A DNA stretch of 64,000 bases from the NCBI RefSeq assembly GCF_050859505.1, contig NZ_CP193934.1, positions 496,001-560,000 on the forward strand, read 5' to 3'. The DNA is from Marinirhabdus sp050859505 (GTDB taxonomy: Bacteria > Bacteroidota > Bacteroidia > Flavobacteriales > Flavobacteriaceae). Positions 16,892 through 26,500 of the stretch are shown here, piece after piece (the stretch's first letter is position 1; each line of letters begins with the position of its first letter). The notes beneath the pieces are model-generated. The model did no database searches. It had not been told where the DNA came from and saw only the letters and a list, made by a program, of their open reading frames with translations. A program made the translations under genes and the position numbers.

Positions 16892-17641
16892 ATGAAAGTG
16901 AAAACTATTTTAGTTTCCCAACCAGAACCTACGGTTGAAAACTCTCCTTATTTTGATTTAATTGAAAAACAAAAGGTAAAAATAGATTTTAGGCCTTTTA
17001 TACACGTTGAAGGTGTCTCCGGAAAAGAGGTGCGCTCCCAAAAAGTTGATTTAGGAAATTTCACTGCCGTTATTTTAACGAGTAGAAATGCGGTAGATCA
17101 CTATTTTAGAATTGCAGACGAAATGCGTTTTAAGGTACCAGACAGCATGAAGTATTTCTGCCAAAGTGAGGCAGTAGCCTATTATCTTCAGAAATATGTT
17201 GTGTACCGCAAGCGTAAGATTTATGTGGGTAAAAGAACTTTTACAGAGCTTTCACCCCTTATCAAAAAATACAAAACTGAAAAATTCTTACTTCCATCTT
17301 CAGACAAATTAAAACCTGAAGTGCCAACGGTTTTAGACGACCTTAAAGTAACCTGGAAACAAGCTACTTTTTATAAAACTGTCGTGAGTGATCTTTCAGA
17401 TTTAAAAAATGTTTTCTATGACATTTTGGTGTTTTTTAGTCCTAGCGGAATTGTATCGCTACTAGAAAATTTTCCAGATTTTGAACAAAAAGATACCCGT
17501 ATTGCTGTCTTTGGAAACACTACTGTAAAAGCAGCCGCAGATAATGGATTGCGCGTAGACATTCAAGCTCCTACACCCGAAACACCTTCTATGTCTATGG
17601 CATTAGAGAAATATATTAAGGAAGCTAACAAAGGAAAATAA
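16892..17641 (+). CDS. hemD: Uroporphyrinogen-III synthase
   Basis: 249 aa of the poorly conserved HemD fold: two Rossmann-like lobes with TAVILTSRNAVDHYF at about 58-72 and VFFSPSGIVSLLE at about 188-200, and a final AVFGNTTVKAA segment. It would convert hydroxymethylbilane to uroporphyrinogen III in tetrapyrrole synthesis. Start at ATG 16892. No other hem genes are in the window, so the assignment rests on fold motifs and typical flavobacterial context. Confidence 0.8.
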   Translation: MKVKTILVSQPEPTVENSPYFDLIEKQKVKIDFRPFIHVEGVSGKEVRSQKVDLGNFTAVILTSRNAVDHYFRIADEMRFKVPDSMKYFCQSEAVAYYLQKYVVYRKRKIYVGKRTFTELSPLIKKYKTEKFLLPSSDKLKPEVPTVLDDLKVTWKQATFYKTVVSDLSDLKNVFYDILVFFSPSGIVSLLENFPDFEQKDTRIAVFGNTTVKAAADNGLRVDIQAPTPETPSMSMALEKYIKEANKGK

Positions 17642-17742
17642 CCCTTCGATACGATTGGAAGAATCTCACTAAGGAGTTTTCTTTAATAGAAACCCTTCAA
17701 ATCACTCAGGCTATTTAAAATAAATAACCTTTTTATAACAAA

Positions 17743-17783
17743 CAAAAAAGCTCCAACATAATGGTTATGTTGGAGCTTTTTTA
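17743..17783. terminator. Bidirectional intrinsic terminator between hemD and pckA
   Basis: A 16-base arm AAAAAGCTCCAACATA (17745-17760) can pair with the complementary TATGTTGGAGCTTTTT after a short loop. A-run and T-run sit on either side, so it can stop both convergent transcripts. It is the strongest hairpin in this part of the window. Confidence 0.88.
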
Positions 17784-17803
17784 TGGAATTCTATTTCAGT
17801 TTG

Positions 17804-19402
17804 TTAACCAATTGGAGCACCTGCCATAATTTCGGCATTCGCGTACTCCTCAAACTTCTTGAAGTTTTCTTTAAACGATTCTGCTAATTCCTTTGCCTGA
17901 ATATCGTATGCTTTTTCGTTGCTCCATGTTCCTTTTGGGTTTAGCACCTCACTTGGTACATTAGGACAACTTTGCGGCACATCCAATCCAAAAACTGGAT
18001 GGTTTACATAGGCTACAGATTCCAACTGATTGTTTAATGCAGCGGTTATCATAGCACGTGTGTACTTAAGCTTCATACGGCTTCCTACTCCATAAGGACC
18101 ACCAGTCCAACCTGTGTTTACCAGCCATACATTTACGCCGGCATCTTTCATTTTTGCACTAAGCATTTCGGCATATTTTGTTGGGTGTAACGGCATAAAT
18201 GGCGCTCCAAAACACGCTGAAAAGTTAGGCGTTGGTTCGTTGATTCCTTCTTCGGTACCCGCTACTTTCGCTGTGTATCCACTAATAAAGTGATAGGCTG
18301 CTTGTCCTGGTGTTAATTTGGAGATGGGAGGCAACACCCCAAAAGCATCTGCGGTTAAGAAGAAAATATTCTTTGGATTTTGACCAATGGATGGCTCTTC
18401 AATATTATCAATATGATAAATAGGGTAGCTTACCCGTGTATTTTGTGTGATAGAAGTATCGGCATAATTTACGTGACCTTCGGCATCCATCACTACATTT
18501 TCCAGAATAGCTCCTGGCTTAATAGCGTGATAGATATCTGGTTCGTTTTCTTCAGAAAGGTTAATCACTTTCGCATAACAACCCCCTTCAAAATTGAACA
18601 CCGTATTTTCTGCTGTCCATCCGTGTTCGTCATCTCCAATTAATTTTCTTTCTGGATCTGCAGAAAGGGTTGTTTTCCCTGTCCCTGATAATCCGAAGAA
18701 AATAGCCGTCTCCCCATTATCTCCCACATTGGCAGAACAGTGCATTGGCATGGTATTTTTATCTACTGGAAGAATAAAATTCAACGCAGAGAAAATTCCT
18801 TTTTTAATTTCACCCGTATATCCTGTACCTCCAATTAAGGCAATTTTCTTGGTGAAATTTAAGATGGCAAAGTTATGCTGGCGCGTTCCGTCTACTTTAG
18901 GATCTGCCATAAAACCCGGGGCATTAATAACGAGCCACTCAGGATCAAAACCTGCTAATTCAGCTTCGCTAGGGCGTAAAAACATATTGTGAGCAAACAT
19001 GTTACTCCAAGGGTATTCGTTCACAACACGAATGTTTAAACGATACTTAGGGTCTGCACACGCATAACTATCGCGCACATAAATTTCTTTTTCTGAAAGA
19101 TAGGCAGTCACCTTGTCGTACAAAGCATCAAACATATCTGTTGGAAATGGTATATTAATGTTTCCCCACCAAACCTTGTCTCGGGTAATATCGTCTTTAA
19201 CTATAAATCTGTCTTTTGGGGATCGTCCCGTAAATTCGCCTGTATTAATGGCTAGAGCACCACTACTGGCTTCTTTTCCCATCCCTTTTTTAAGGGTTTC
19301 ATCGTGCAATGCAGCAGAAGGGAGTTGATAATGTACATTGGCATTTTTGATTCCGTAGGGTTCTACAGAAATCGTTTTGGTAGCTTGGTTTTTATCGACC
19401 AT
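17804..19402 (-). CDS. pckA: Phosphoenolpyruvate carboxykinase (ATP)
   Basis: About 532 aa from the ATG at 19402 (MVDKNQATKTISVE). The frame stays open 45 bases further but that part contains the promoter. Catalyses oxaloacetate + ATP to PEP + CO2 + ADP, the first committed gluconeogenic step. Signatures: GRSPKDRF (substrate loop), the P-loop GLSGTGKTTLS, and NFEGGCYAK. Length and motifs are complete for the ATP-dependent class. A single-gene unit with its own -7 box and terminator. Confidence 0.96.
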   Translation of the reverse strand: MVDKNQATKTISVEPYGIKNANVHYQLPSAALHDETLKKGMGKEASSGALAINTGEFTGRSPKDRFIVKDDITRDKVWWGNINIPFPTDMFDALYDKVTAYLSEKEIYVRDSYACADPKYRLNIRVVNEYPWSNMFAHNMFLRPSEAELAGFDPEWLVINAPGFMADPKVDGTRQHNFAILNFTKKIALIGGTGYTGEIKKGIFSALNFILPVDKNTMPMHCSANVGDNGETAIFFGLSGTGKTTLSADPERKLIGDDEHGWTAENTVFNFEGGCYAKVINLSEENEPDIYHAIKPGAILENVVMDAEGHVNYADTSITQNTRVSYPIYHIDNIEEPSIGQNPKNIFFLTADAFGVLPPISKLTPGQAAYHFISGYTAKVAGTEEGINEPTPNFSACFGAPFMPLHPTKYAEMLSAKMKDAGVNVWLVNTGWTGGPYGVGSRMKLKYTRAMITAALNNQLESVAYVNHPVFGLDVPQSCPNVPSEVLNPKGTWSNEKAYDIQAKELAESFKENFKKFEEYANAEIMAGAPIG

Positions 19403-19426
19403 AACTTGTTTTAATTGTTGTGACTG

Positions 19427-19434
19427 CAAAAATA
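19427..19434 (-). promoter_or_regulatory. -7 box of pckA
   Basis: Minus-strand TATTTTTG matches TAnnTTTG, 24 bases before the pckA ATG. A TTG lies 14 bases upstream of it, a little too close for a standard -33 element. Confidence 0.5.
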
Positions 19435-19472
19435 ACAAATAAGACACACAAAAAGTCTTTAAAAAATGGTAA

Positions 19473-19871
19473 TTATCCCCTATTAATTGTTAATAACCCA
19501 CGAGCCAATAATCCCCAACCTATTATAAATAATAATCCTCCAACAGGTGTAATGGGCCCTAAGAATGAAATCGAAAAGGGCAATAGTTCCTTAAGTGCCA
19601 GTAAATAAATGGAGCCTGAAAAGAAAAGCATCCCAATACAGAAAAAGCGAAAGACCCACTTTTTAGTGTTTGGCGGAATGGCTGAAGCAAAACCTATCAC
19701 GAATAATGCTAACGCGTGATACATTTGATATCGCACCCCTGTTTCAAAAGTAACTAAAGATTCTGCAGACACCAGTTGCTTTAATCCGTGTGCCCCAAAA
19801 GCACCAATAGCGATGGTTATAGCCGCCAGAATTGACGCTGTCACCACAATATTTTTACTTAATTTATCCAT
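19473..19871 (-). CDS. DUF423 small membrane protein
   Basis: 132 aa with four predicted membrane helices. The DUF423 hallmark IAIGAFGAHGLK lies at about 20-31, followed by FETGVRYQMYHALALF. These are conserved inner-membrane proteins of unknown function, widespread in bacteria. It is encoded behind pckA's promoter and divergent from the saccharopine dehydrogenase-like gene. Confidence 0.85.
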   Translation of the reverse strand: MDKLSKNIVVTASILAAITIAIGAFGAHGLKQLVSAESLVTFETGVRYQMYHALALFVIGFASAIPPNTKKWVFRFFCIGMLFFSGSIYLLALKELLPFSISFLGPITPVGGLLFIIGWGLLARGLLTINRG

Positions 19872-19930
19872 AAATATGTCTTACAATTAGTAAATTCGCA
19901 ATCCACACAAAGATAATGAAAACCCAACGG

Positions 19931-21301
19931 ATGCGTAACATTTTAATTATTGGTGCAGGACGTTCTGCTACAAGCCTAATCAAGTATTTACTAGATAAAT
20001 CTGAAGCCGAAGAGCTCTTCCTTACTATTGGAGACCTCAACATTCAGAATGCTCAAAAATTTACCAGTGGCCACCCCAATGGCCGTGGTATTTTACTAGA
20101 TGTATTTAACGCTGCGCAAAGGCGTGAAGCTGTTGAAAATGCAGACATTGTTATTTCTATGTTGCCCGCCCGCTACCATATGGAAGTAGCCAAAGACTGT
20201 TTGGAATTTGGCAAAAACCTGGTAACTGCTTCTTACATCAGTAATGAGATGCAATTACTGGATCCTAAAGTAAAAGCGAAAGGTCTTATTTTTATGAATG
20301 AAATTGGTCTGGACCCAGGTATTGACCATATGAGTGCGATGCACGTGATAGACCGAATTCGCGATAAAGGCGGAAAAATGTTGCTATTTGAAAGCTTTAC
20401 AGGCGGATTAGTAGCTCCGGAAAGCGACGATAACCTTTGGCATTATAAATTTACGTGGAATCCAAGAAACGTAGTAGTTGCCGGGCAAGGTGGCGCTGCA
20501 GAATTTATACAGGAAGGCACCTATAAATACATTCCGTATCACAGACTTTTCAGAAGAACTGAATTTTTAGACATTGAAGGACACGGACGTTTTGAAGGCC
20601 TTGCCAATAGAAACTCTTTAAAGTACCGAAGTATTTACGGACTGGAAGATATTTTAACCTTATACCGCGGAACTATTCGTCGTGTGGGTTTCAGCAAAGC
20701 CTGGAATATGTTTGTGCAATTAGGAATGACCGAAGACGGGTATACCATTCCAGATTCTGAAAATTTAAGCTATCGTAGTTTTGTAAACCTATTTTTACCC
20801 TACTCCCCAACCGATTCCGTAGAGCTCAAACTACGCTACAGCCTTAAAATAGATCAAGATGACCTTATGTGGGGAAAACTCTTGGAGCTGGATATTTTTA
20901 ATGCTGAAAAAAAGATAGGCATTAAAGATGCCACGCCTGCACAGGCCCTTCAGAAAATATTGGAAGACAAATGGACGCTACAACCCCACGATAAAGATAT
21001 GATTGTGATGTACCACAAATTTGGGTACGAATTGAACGGTAAGAAACATCAAATAGACAGTAGCATGGTCATAAAAGGTGACGACCAAACTTACACGGCT
21101 ATGGCAAAAACAGTTGGTTTACCCGTAGCTATTGCGACCTTAAAAATCTTAAACGAAGAAATTACCAATCCTGGAGTACAGCTTCCTATTAAAAAAGAAG
21201 TGTACGAACCTATTTTAAAGGAACTGGAAGACTACGGAATTAACTTTGTAGAAAAAGAAGTACCCTATTTAGGATACAATCCTGATAATGTGGTTGGGTA
21301 A
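19931..21301 (+). CDS. Saccharopine dehydrogenase-family oxidoreductase
   Basis: About 456 aa. ATG at 19931 (MRNILIIGAGRSATSL) puts the NAD(P)-binding GAGRSA at the expected place near the N-terminus; an ATG five codons earlier is possible. It resembles the C-terminal half of eukaryotic alpha-aminoadipate semialdehyde synthase, with NEIGLDPGIDHMSA and GGLVAPESDDNLW. Bacteroidota proteins of this type are often annotated as saccharopine dehydrogenases, but a role in lysine turnover or in polyamine metabolism is not decided by sequence. Confidence 0.85.
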   Translation: MRNILIIGAGRSATSLIKYLLDKSEAEELFLTIGDLNIQNAQKFTSGHPNGRGILLDVFNAAQRREAVENADIVISMLPARYHMEVAKDCLEFGKNLVTASYISNEMQLLDPKVKAKGLIFMNEIGLDPGIDHMSAMHVIDRIRDKGGKMLLFESFTGGLVAPESDDNLWHYKFTWNPRNVVVAGQGGAAEFIQEGTYKYIPYHRLFRRTEFLDIEGHGRFEGLANRNSLKYRSIYGLEDILTLYRGTIRRVGFSKAWNMFVQLGMTEDGYTIPDSENLSYRSFVNLFLPYSPTDSVELKLRYSLKIDQDDLMWGKLLELDIFNAEKKIGIKDATPAQALQKILEDKWTLQPHDKDMIVMYHKFGYELNGKKHQIDSSMVIKGDDQTYTAMAKTVGLPVAIATLKILNEEITNPGVQLPIKKEVYEPILKELEDYGINFVEKEVPYLGYNPDNVVG

Positions 21302-21414
21302 TTTGTAGCATAAAAAAACCCTAAGCTCTCTATTTACAGGTAGTGTCATAAGAATGGCGCAAGAGTGACGCACGCTTTTAATTTAAAAACAGCAAAGTAA
21401 TAGATACGTTTGTG

Positions 21415-21819
21415 ATGCAAGATAAACAACAAGAAATCATTGCTAACACAGTAAAAAAACATCGTATCGCCATGGGATATACCCAACAAGAATTAGCTGA
21501 CGTTTCAAACATTAGCCTCCGTTCTATCCAACGTATTGAAAAGGGACAAGTCACCCCGAGAATGCACACCTTAAAAGTGCTTGCTAAACATTTAGGCTTT
21601 TCTATAGATATTCTAAACGAAAATGATCAGGCCCAGCAACCTGCAAAAAGTACGGGGAAAATTTTCTTGTATGTTGGAGCTATGGTGATTTTAGTTATTT
21701 TGGCCTTAGCTTACCTCGCTCAATCTTCAAATTTCCCAGAAACCACCTTCGAACTTCTTATATTTTTAGCAGTGGTCATTAGTGGGGTTAGCTTGCTGTT
21801 TTATAAGATTTCTAAGTAA
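21415..21819 (+). CDS. XRE-family regulator with membrane C-terminus
   Basis: 134 aa from ATG 21415 (a GTG one codon earlier is also in frame). Residues about 8-66 are a Cro/C1 helix-turn-helix (HRIAMGYTQQELADVSNISLRSIQRIEKG). Two hydrophobic helices follow at about 80-99 and 107-126, so the protein is probably anchored in the inner membrane with DNA binding in the cytoplasm. A CPBP intramembrane protease gene follows 18 bases later on the same strand. Confidence 0.85.
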   Translation: MQDKQQEIIANTVKKHRIAMGYTQQELADVSNISLRSIQRIEKGQVTPRMHTLKVLAKHLGFSIDILNENDQAQQPAKSTGKIFLYVGAMVILVILALAYLAQSSNFPETTFELLIFLAVVISGVSLLFYKISK

Positions 21820-21837
21820 TTTTACACTCTATCTATT

Positions 21838-22551
21838 ATGATTGGGATCATCATTATCCTGATAGTTTCATGGGCGCTGCTCTATTTACTTCAGAAAAAA
21901 AATCTTTGCGTTTTAGGTATTTTTCCTATCAAAAAAAGAGTGCTTCAGGGTATCTTAGGTTTCTTTTTTGCCTTACTATTGAATGGGCTCATGGTGTTTA
22001 TTTATTCTGAAATAGCACAGCAAACCTGGAGTGCGCAACCCTCTATCCTTATTTCAGAAATAGCAGTATCATTCTGGTTTCATTTAAAATCTGCTCTATA
22101 CGAAGAGTTGCTCTTTCGAGGCGCCATTTTATATATTTTACTAGCACGGCTAAAAGCAACCTACGCCCTTTTAATTTCCTCGGCTGCCTTTGGGGTGTAC
22201 CATTGGTTTTCATATGGTATGCTGGGTGGCAGTATCATTCCGTTGGTGTATATTTTTGTGATTACAGGTTTTATGGGGTATGCGTGGGGCTATTCTTATG
22301 TAAAAACGAAATCGATTGCACTAGCCTTAGGGATGCATTTAGGATGGAACTATTTAACTACTCTTTGCCTAGATGGAAATCCGTATGGTGAATTGGTATT
22401 TGCAAGTACCGGTGGAAGTGTACTATCGAATACTATGGGAACGATAATTTCAATACTAAAAGGTATAGTTCCACCTATAATTGTCTTGGTGTTTGTAAAA
22501 TACTATACTAGAAACAAAAAACCGAAGCCAGTTTCTACTGACTTCGGTTAA
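21838..22551 (+). CDS. CPBP-family intramembrane glutamic endopeptidase
   Basis: 237 aa, seven or eight membrane helices. All family motifs are seen: EELLFRG (EExxxR, residues about 89-95), FGVYHW (FxxxH) and MHLGWN (HxxxN). These residues form the active site in the Rce1/abortive-infection-protein superfamily. Probable operon with the membrane-anchored XRE regulator. The last codons (KKPKPVSTDFG) are encoded by one arm and loop of a terminator hairpin. Confidence 0.85.
   Translation: MIGIIIILIVSWALLYLLQKKNLCVLGIFPIKKRVLQGILGFFFALLLNGLMVFIYSEIAQQTWSAQPSILISEIAVSFWFHLKSALYEELLFRGAILYILLARLKATYALLISSAAFGVYHWFSYGMLGGSIIPLVYIFVITGFMGYAWGYSYVKTKSIALALGMHLGWNYLTTLCLDGNPYGELVFASTGGSVLSNTMGTIISILKGIVPPIIVLVFVKYYTRNKKPKPVSTDFG
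22519..22549. terminator. Terminator overlapping the 3' end of the CPBP gene
   Basis: Arms AACCGAAG and CTTCGGTT, with an extra CAGT/ACTG pairing inside, form a hairpin that includes the stop codon. An A-run precedes and a T-rich stretch follows at 22556-22568, so it could serve both this gene and the convergent metallopeptidase gene. Confidence 0.65.
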
Positions 22552-22576
22552 TAGTATATTTTTTATTTTCGACTAT

Positions 22577-23266
22577 TTATCGTCTCCCCATAAACATAGA
22601 GATAAAATAAAGTAGTGTAGCTAACGATCCTAACGCAGCAACCAAATACGTTCTAGCCGCCCATTTTAAAGCATCCTTAGATCCAGCATATTCCTCTGGT
22701 GTTACCATGTTTTCTGTCTTTAACCATGCCAAGGCACGATTACTGGCATCATATTCTACGGGTAAGGTAATAAATGAAAAGACCGTTGTCATGGCAAACA
22801 ACCCAATCCCAATTAAAAACACCCAGTTTCCAAGTGCCATTCCCATAGCGCTTAATATAATACCTCCCATAATCACAAAGTTGGAAAGCTTACTTGAAAT
22901 CCCAACCGCCGGCACAATTGCCGAACGCATTTGCAACCAATTATAGGCCGTTGCATGTTGTACCGCGTGACCTACTTCGTGCGCTGCAACCGCCGCAGCT
23001 GCTGCGTTACGTTGCATATACACAGGCTCACTTAAGTTTACCGTTTTAGTTTTTGGGTTGTAATGGTCTGTCAATTGCCCAGCTACTGAAATCACCTCAA
23101 CATCGGTAATTCCATTGTCTGCAAGCATTTTTTCGGCGATTTCCTTACCGCTCATCCCGTTTTGTAAATGCACTTTCGAGTATTTTTTGAACTTGCTTTT
23201 CAGCTTGTTACTCACGTACATACTTATCAAAAAAATCGCTCCTGCGAGCACATAATATCCTATCAT
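22577..23266 (-). CDS. Membrane zinc metallopeptidase (YugP-like)
   Basis: 229 aa. One N-terminal helix, then a cytoplasmic or periplasmic catalytic part with HEVGHAVQH at about 96-104 (HExxH), then three helices at the C-terminus. Matches the putative neutral zinc metallopeptidase family (PF04298). Substrates are unknown. A single gene, convergent with the CPBP protease. Confidence 0.85.
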   Translation of the reverse strand: MIGYYVLAGAIFLISMYVSNKLKSKFKKYSKVHLQNGMSGKEIAEKMLADNGITDVEVISVAGQLTDHYNPKTKTVNLSEPVYMQRNAAAAAVAAHEVGHAVQHATAYNWLQMRSAIVPAVGISSKLSNFVIMGGIILSAMGMALGNWVFLIGIGLFAMTTVFSFITLPVEYDASNRALAWLKTENMVTPEEYAGSKDALKWAARTYLVAALGSLATLLYFISMFMGRR

Positions 23267-23444
23267 AACTTTATTTTTTATTGAAAGAGCTGGCGCTATT
23301 TCTATTTTTTATTATCTATTTTTATTGCTTCCGTCAAAGCGGAATTTATTTATAGATATAAAGATAACAAATACTATGCAGGCTTTTTTATAGCTGACAT
23401 ATTTTGAAGAAATATTAACAGATTAGTCTTAAGGAAATAACGCT

Positions 23445-23519
23445 GTCTGGTTGAGCGCAGTCGAAACCTCATTGACACTTGCGAAAGTCAAAATAGTTCT
23501 CGACTGCGCTCGAACAGAC
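23445..23519. repeat. Inverted-repeat element with TCGACTGCGCTCGA arms
   Basis: Starts GTCTGGTTGAGCGCAGTCGA and ends with its near-complement (TCGACTGCGCTCGAACAGAC), enclosing about 35 bases. It lies in the gap between the metallopeptidase promoter side and the leuS stop. Half or full copies occur near 27127, 46527 and 54661, all intergenic. The 75-base size with matching ends is MITE-like. Confidence 0.75.
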
Positions 23520-23545
23520 AATTTTAATTAAATTTAGTATCGAAA

Positions 23546-26500
23546 CTAACCAACAATATTCACAATCTTCCCAGGCACCACAATCACTTTTTTAGGCGTT
23601 CTTCCTTCCAGATAATACGCTGTTTTCTCGTGTGCCATTACGGCAGATTCTATTTCGTCTTTGCTCAAATTCAACGGAAGTTCCAGCGTAAAGCGCATTT
23701 TTCCGTTAAATGAAATTGGATATTCTTTGCTGCTTTCTACCAAATGGGTGGAATCAAATATTGGAAACGGGGCTTCACTAATACTTTCTGAATGCCCTAG
23801 TTTGCTCCATAATTCTTCTGCTATGTGAGGCGCGTAGGGTGAGATTAATATTAAGAACGGTTCTAATACTTCTCTGGACGTACATTTTTCCGCAGTCAAC
23901 TCATTCACCGCAATCATAAAGGTAGACACCGATGTATTAAAACTGAAGTTCTCAATATCGTCTGCTACTTTTTTGATGGTTTTGTGCAAGATTTTTAGAC
24001 TGTCTTTAGAAGCTTCATTAGCTGAAACAGTAAAAGCACCGTTATCACCTGTGTGGTATAATTTCCATAACTTCTTCAGGAAATTATGCACACCTGTAAT
24101 ACCCGCCATACTCCATGGCTTAGCCTGTTCTAGTGGCCCTAAGAACATTTCGTACAATCGTAAGGTGTCTGCTCCATAATTCTTACAAATCTCATCTGGA
24201 CTTACCACGTTGTATTTGGACTTGGACATTTTTTCGACTTCGCGAGAGACTTTGAAAGTGCCGTCTTCTTCAGTAATGAATTCAGCGTCTTTAAATTCTT
24301 CTCTCCAATTTTTGAAGGCTTCGATGTCTAATTCATTTGAATTATTTACAACAGAAACATCTGCATGGATTGGTGTATATTCAAAAGAAAGATTGTTAGC
24401 TTCAATTTTGTCGACCAATTTATTATTTAGTAAATATTTTTTTACTAAATCATCATTACCGAGTGCAGAATTTTTGACAAACAAAGGCGGAAATTTATCT
24501 GTCTTTTTAATTAAATCTAGCATAATTTCATTTGCGTTTTCCCCCCATGCAGAAGCATTATAGCTCACTCTATGCACAAAAGCACTCTCCCCCAAAATCA
24601 TTCCCTGGTTAATCAACTTTTTGAAAGGCTCTTCAACCTGCAAATGTCCAAGATCGTATAAGGCTTTTACCCAGAAGCGGCTGTATAATAAGTGCCCTGT
24701 GGCGTGTTCGCTTCCGCCTAAATATAAATCAACATTTTCCCAGTACTGCATCGCTTCTTTGCTCGCCAATGCCTCGTCATTATTCGGATCCATATAGCGA
24801 AACATATAGGTACTACTTCCCGCCCAACCTGGCATGGTGTTGAGTTCTAGGGGGTAGATACCGTTGTCCCCCTCTCGGTCTCCCCCTGAGGGGGAGAGGT
24901 GTTCTTTAGAAACTACTTTGTTGGTCTTGGTATTCCACGCCCAATTTTCGGCGCGACCTAAAGGGGGTTGTCCGTCTTCGGTAGGAAGGTATTCGCTAAT
25001 TTCTGGGAGGTGTATTGGCAAATGCTTGGTATCTATCATTTGCGGCATTCCGTTTTTATAATAGACCGGGAAAGGCTCTCCCCAATACCGCTGACGGCTA
25101 AACACCGCATCACGCAAACGATAGTTAATTTTACCTGTCCCTGCTCCTAGCTTTTCTAACTCGTAAATAGCGGTCTTGGTTGCTTTTTTGTAGTTTAATC
25201 CGTTTAGGAAATCACTGTTGGCAATCTTCGTATTGTCTTTATCTGAATAGGCTTCTTCGCTAATATCAACCCCTTCAAAAATATTTGGAATGTCAATATC
25301 GAAATGCTTTGCAAAATCGTAATCGCGCTGATCGCCGCAGGGTACCGACATCACAGCGCCTGTTCCGTAGCCTGCCAATACGTAATCGCCAATCCAGATG
25401 GGGATAGGTTCTTTGGTAAACGGATGCTCGGCATAGGCACCTGTAAAGGCACCGCTAATGGTTTTTACATCGGCCATACGCTCGCGTTCGCTACGTTTTG
25501 CAGTAGCGGTTTTGTAGGCTTCTATATCGGCTTTTTGTTCTGCAGTGGTGATTTCTTCCACTAGTTCGTGTTCTGGTGCCAGTGTCATAAAGGAAACGCC
25601 GAAAATGGTGTCGGGTCTGGTAGTAAAAACAGGAATTGTAAAGTCCCCACCTAAATCCTCCCCGGAGGGGAGGACTTTTAATACGTCTGCTATAGCAGAC
25701 ATTACTTTTTCGGTTTCATTAATTACCTCATCATTTGTGAAACGAAGTATTTTAAAACCTTTTTTTTCTTTCAGCAATAATTCTCTTTCCGCGTCCTTAT
25801 CTAATTGATGTTGATGGATTTCGCCATCTACTTCAATGATTAATCTTTTTTCTAGACAAACAAAATCTACTATGTAATTATGAATAGGATGCTGTCTTCT
25901 AAATTTAAGTTCAGATTTTTTGTTTCGAAGTTCTTGCCAAAGTACATTTTCAGCTTTTGTTGGGTTCTTTCTCATTTCTTTAGCGCGCTCTAACAAAGTA
26001 CCAACAATATGAGAATTGCCAGTAAGCCTATTCACACGACTTCCCACTCCTCCGGAGGGGGCTAGGGGGAGGACCTTGAATTCAACAGTAGCTCCTTCCG
26101 AACGTCCAATCCAATTGGTTTGTGAATCCTTCAGCGGTTGTGGCCAGTCTATGGTATCCAATCCGTCCAATAAACGCTGGGCGTAGGCGTTGATGCGCAT
26201 ACTCCATTGCTTCATTTTTTTGCGAATCACAGGATGCCCGCCACGTTCTGAAACGCCGTTCACCACTTCGTCATTTGCCAAAACGGTTCCCAAGGCTGGG
26301 CACCAGTTTACTTCAGTTTCGGCTAAGTAGGTTAATCGGTATTTCAGTAAAATTTCTTGTTGTTGTGTTTCGGAATAAGCGTTCCAACTTTCAGCAGAAA
26401 ATTCAGTACTGTCATCATCGCAAACGGCATTTACTTTTGTATTTCCTTCCGCAGAAAAAAGTGCTACTAATTCTGAAACAGGACGTGCTTTATTAGCTGT

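Larger units (their letters stand above)
25643..26075 (-). mobile_element. Candidate mobile element: DUF559 nuclease between inverted palindromes, inserted in leuS
   Basis: A 433-base segment interrupting the CP1 editing domain of leuS without breaking the frame. The domain between the ends is a standard DUF559 nuclease: NPTKAENVLWQELRNK, then FRRQHPIHNYIVDFVC, IIEVDGEIH and GFKILRFTNDEV. DUF559 belongs to the PD-(D/E)XK/Vsr-like fold. Outer ends read GGTCCTCCCCCTAG and AAGTCCCCACCTAAAT (each going inward) and align. Mobility is inferred from this arrangement and from the solitary copies; no target duplication was proven. Confidence 0.6.

Noticed and set aside
21339..21411. Operator for the XRE regulator around GTGTCATAAG...GAGTGACGCAC
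   Set aside because: The two half-sites are only loosely complementary and no second copy was seen; not strong enough to call.
25643..26075. Intein or group I intron in leuS
   Set aside because: No Cys/Ser at a splice junction, no terminal His-Asn, and no intein blocks were seen. No intron core was seen either, and the whole insertion is in frame. A palindrome-flanked in-frame insertion fits better.
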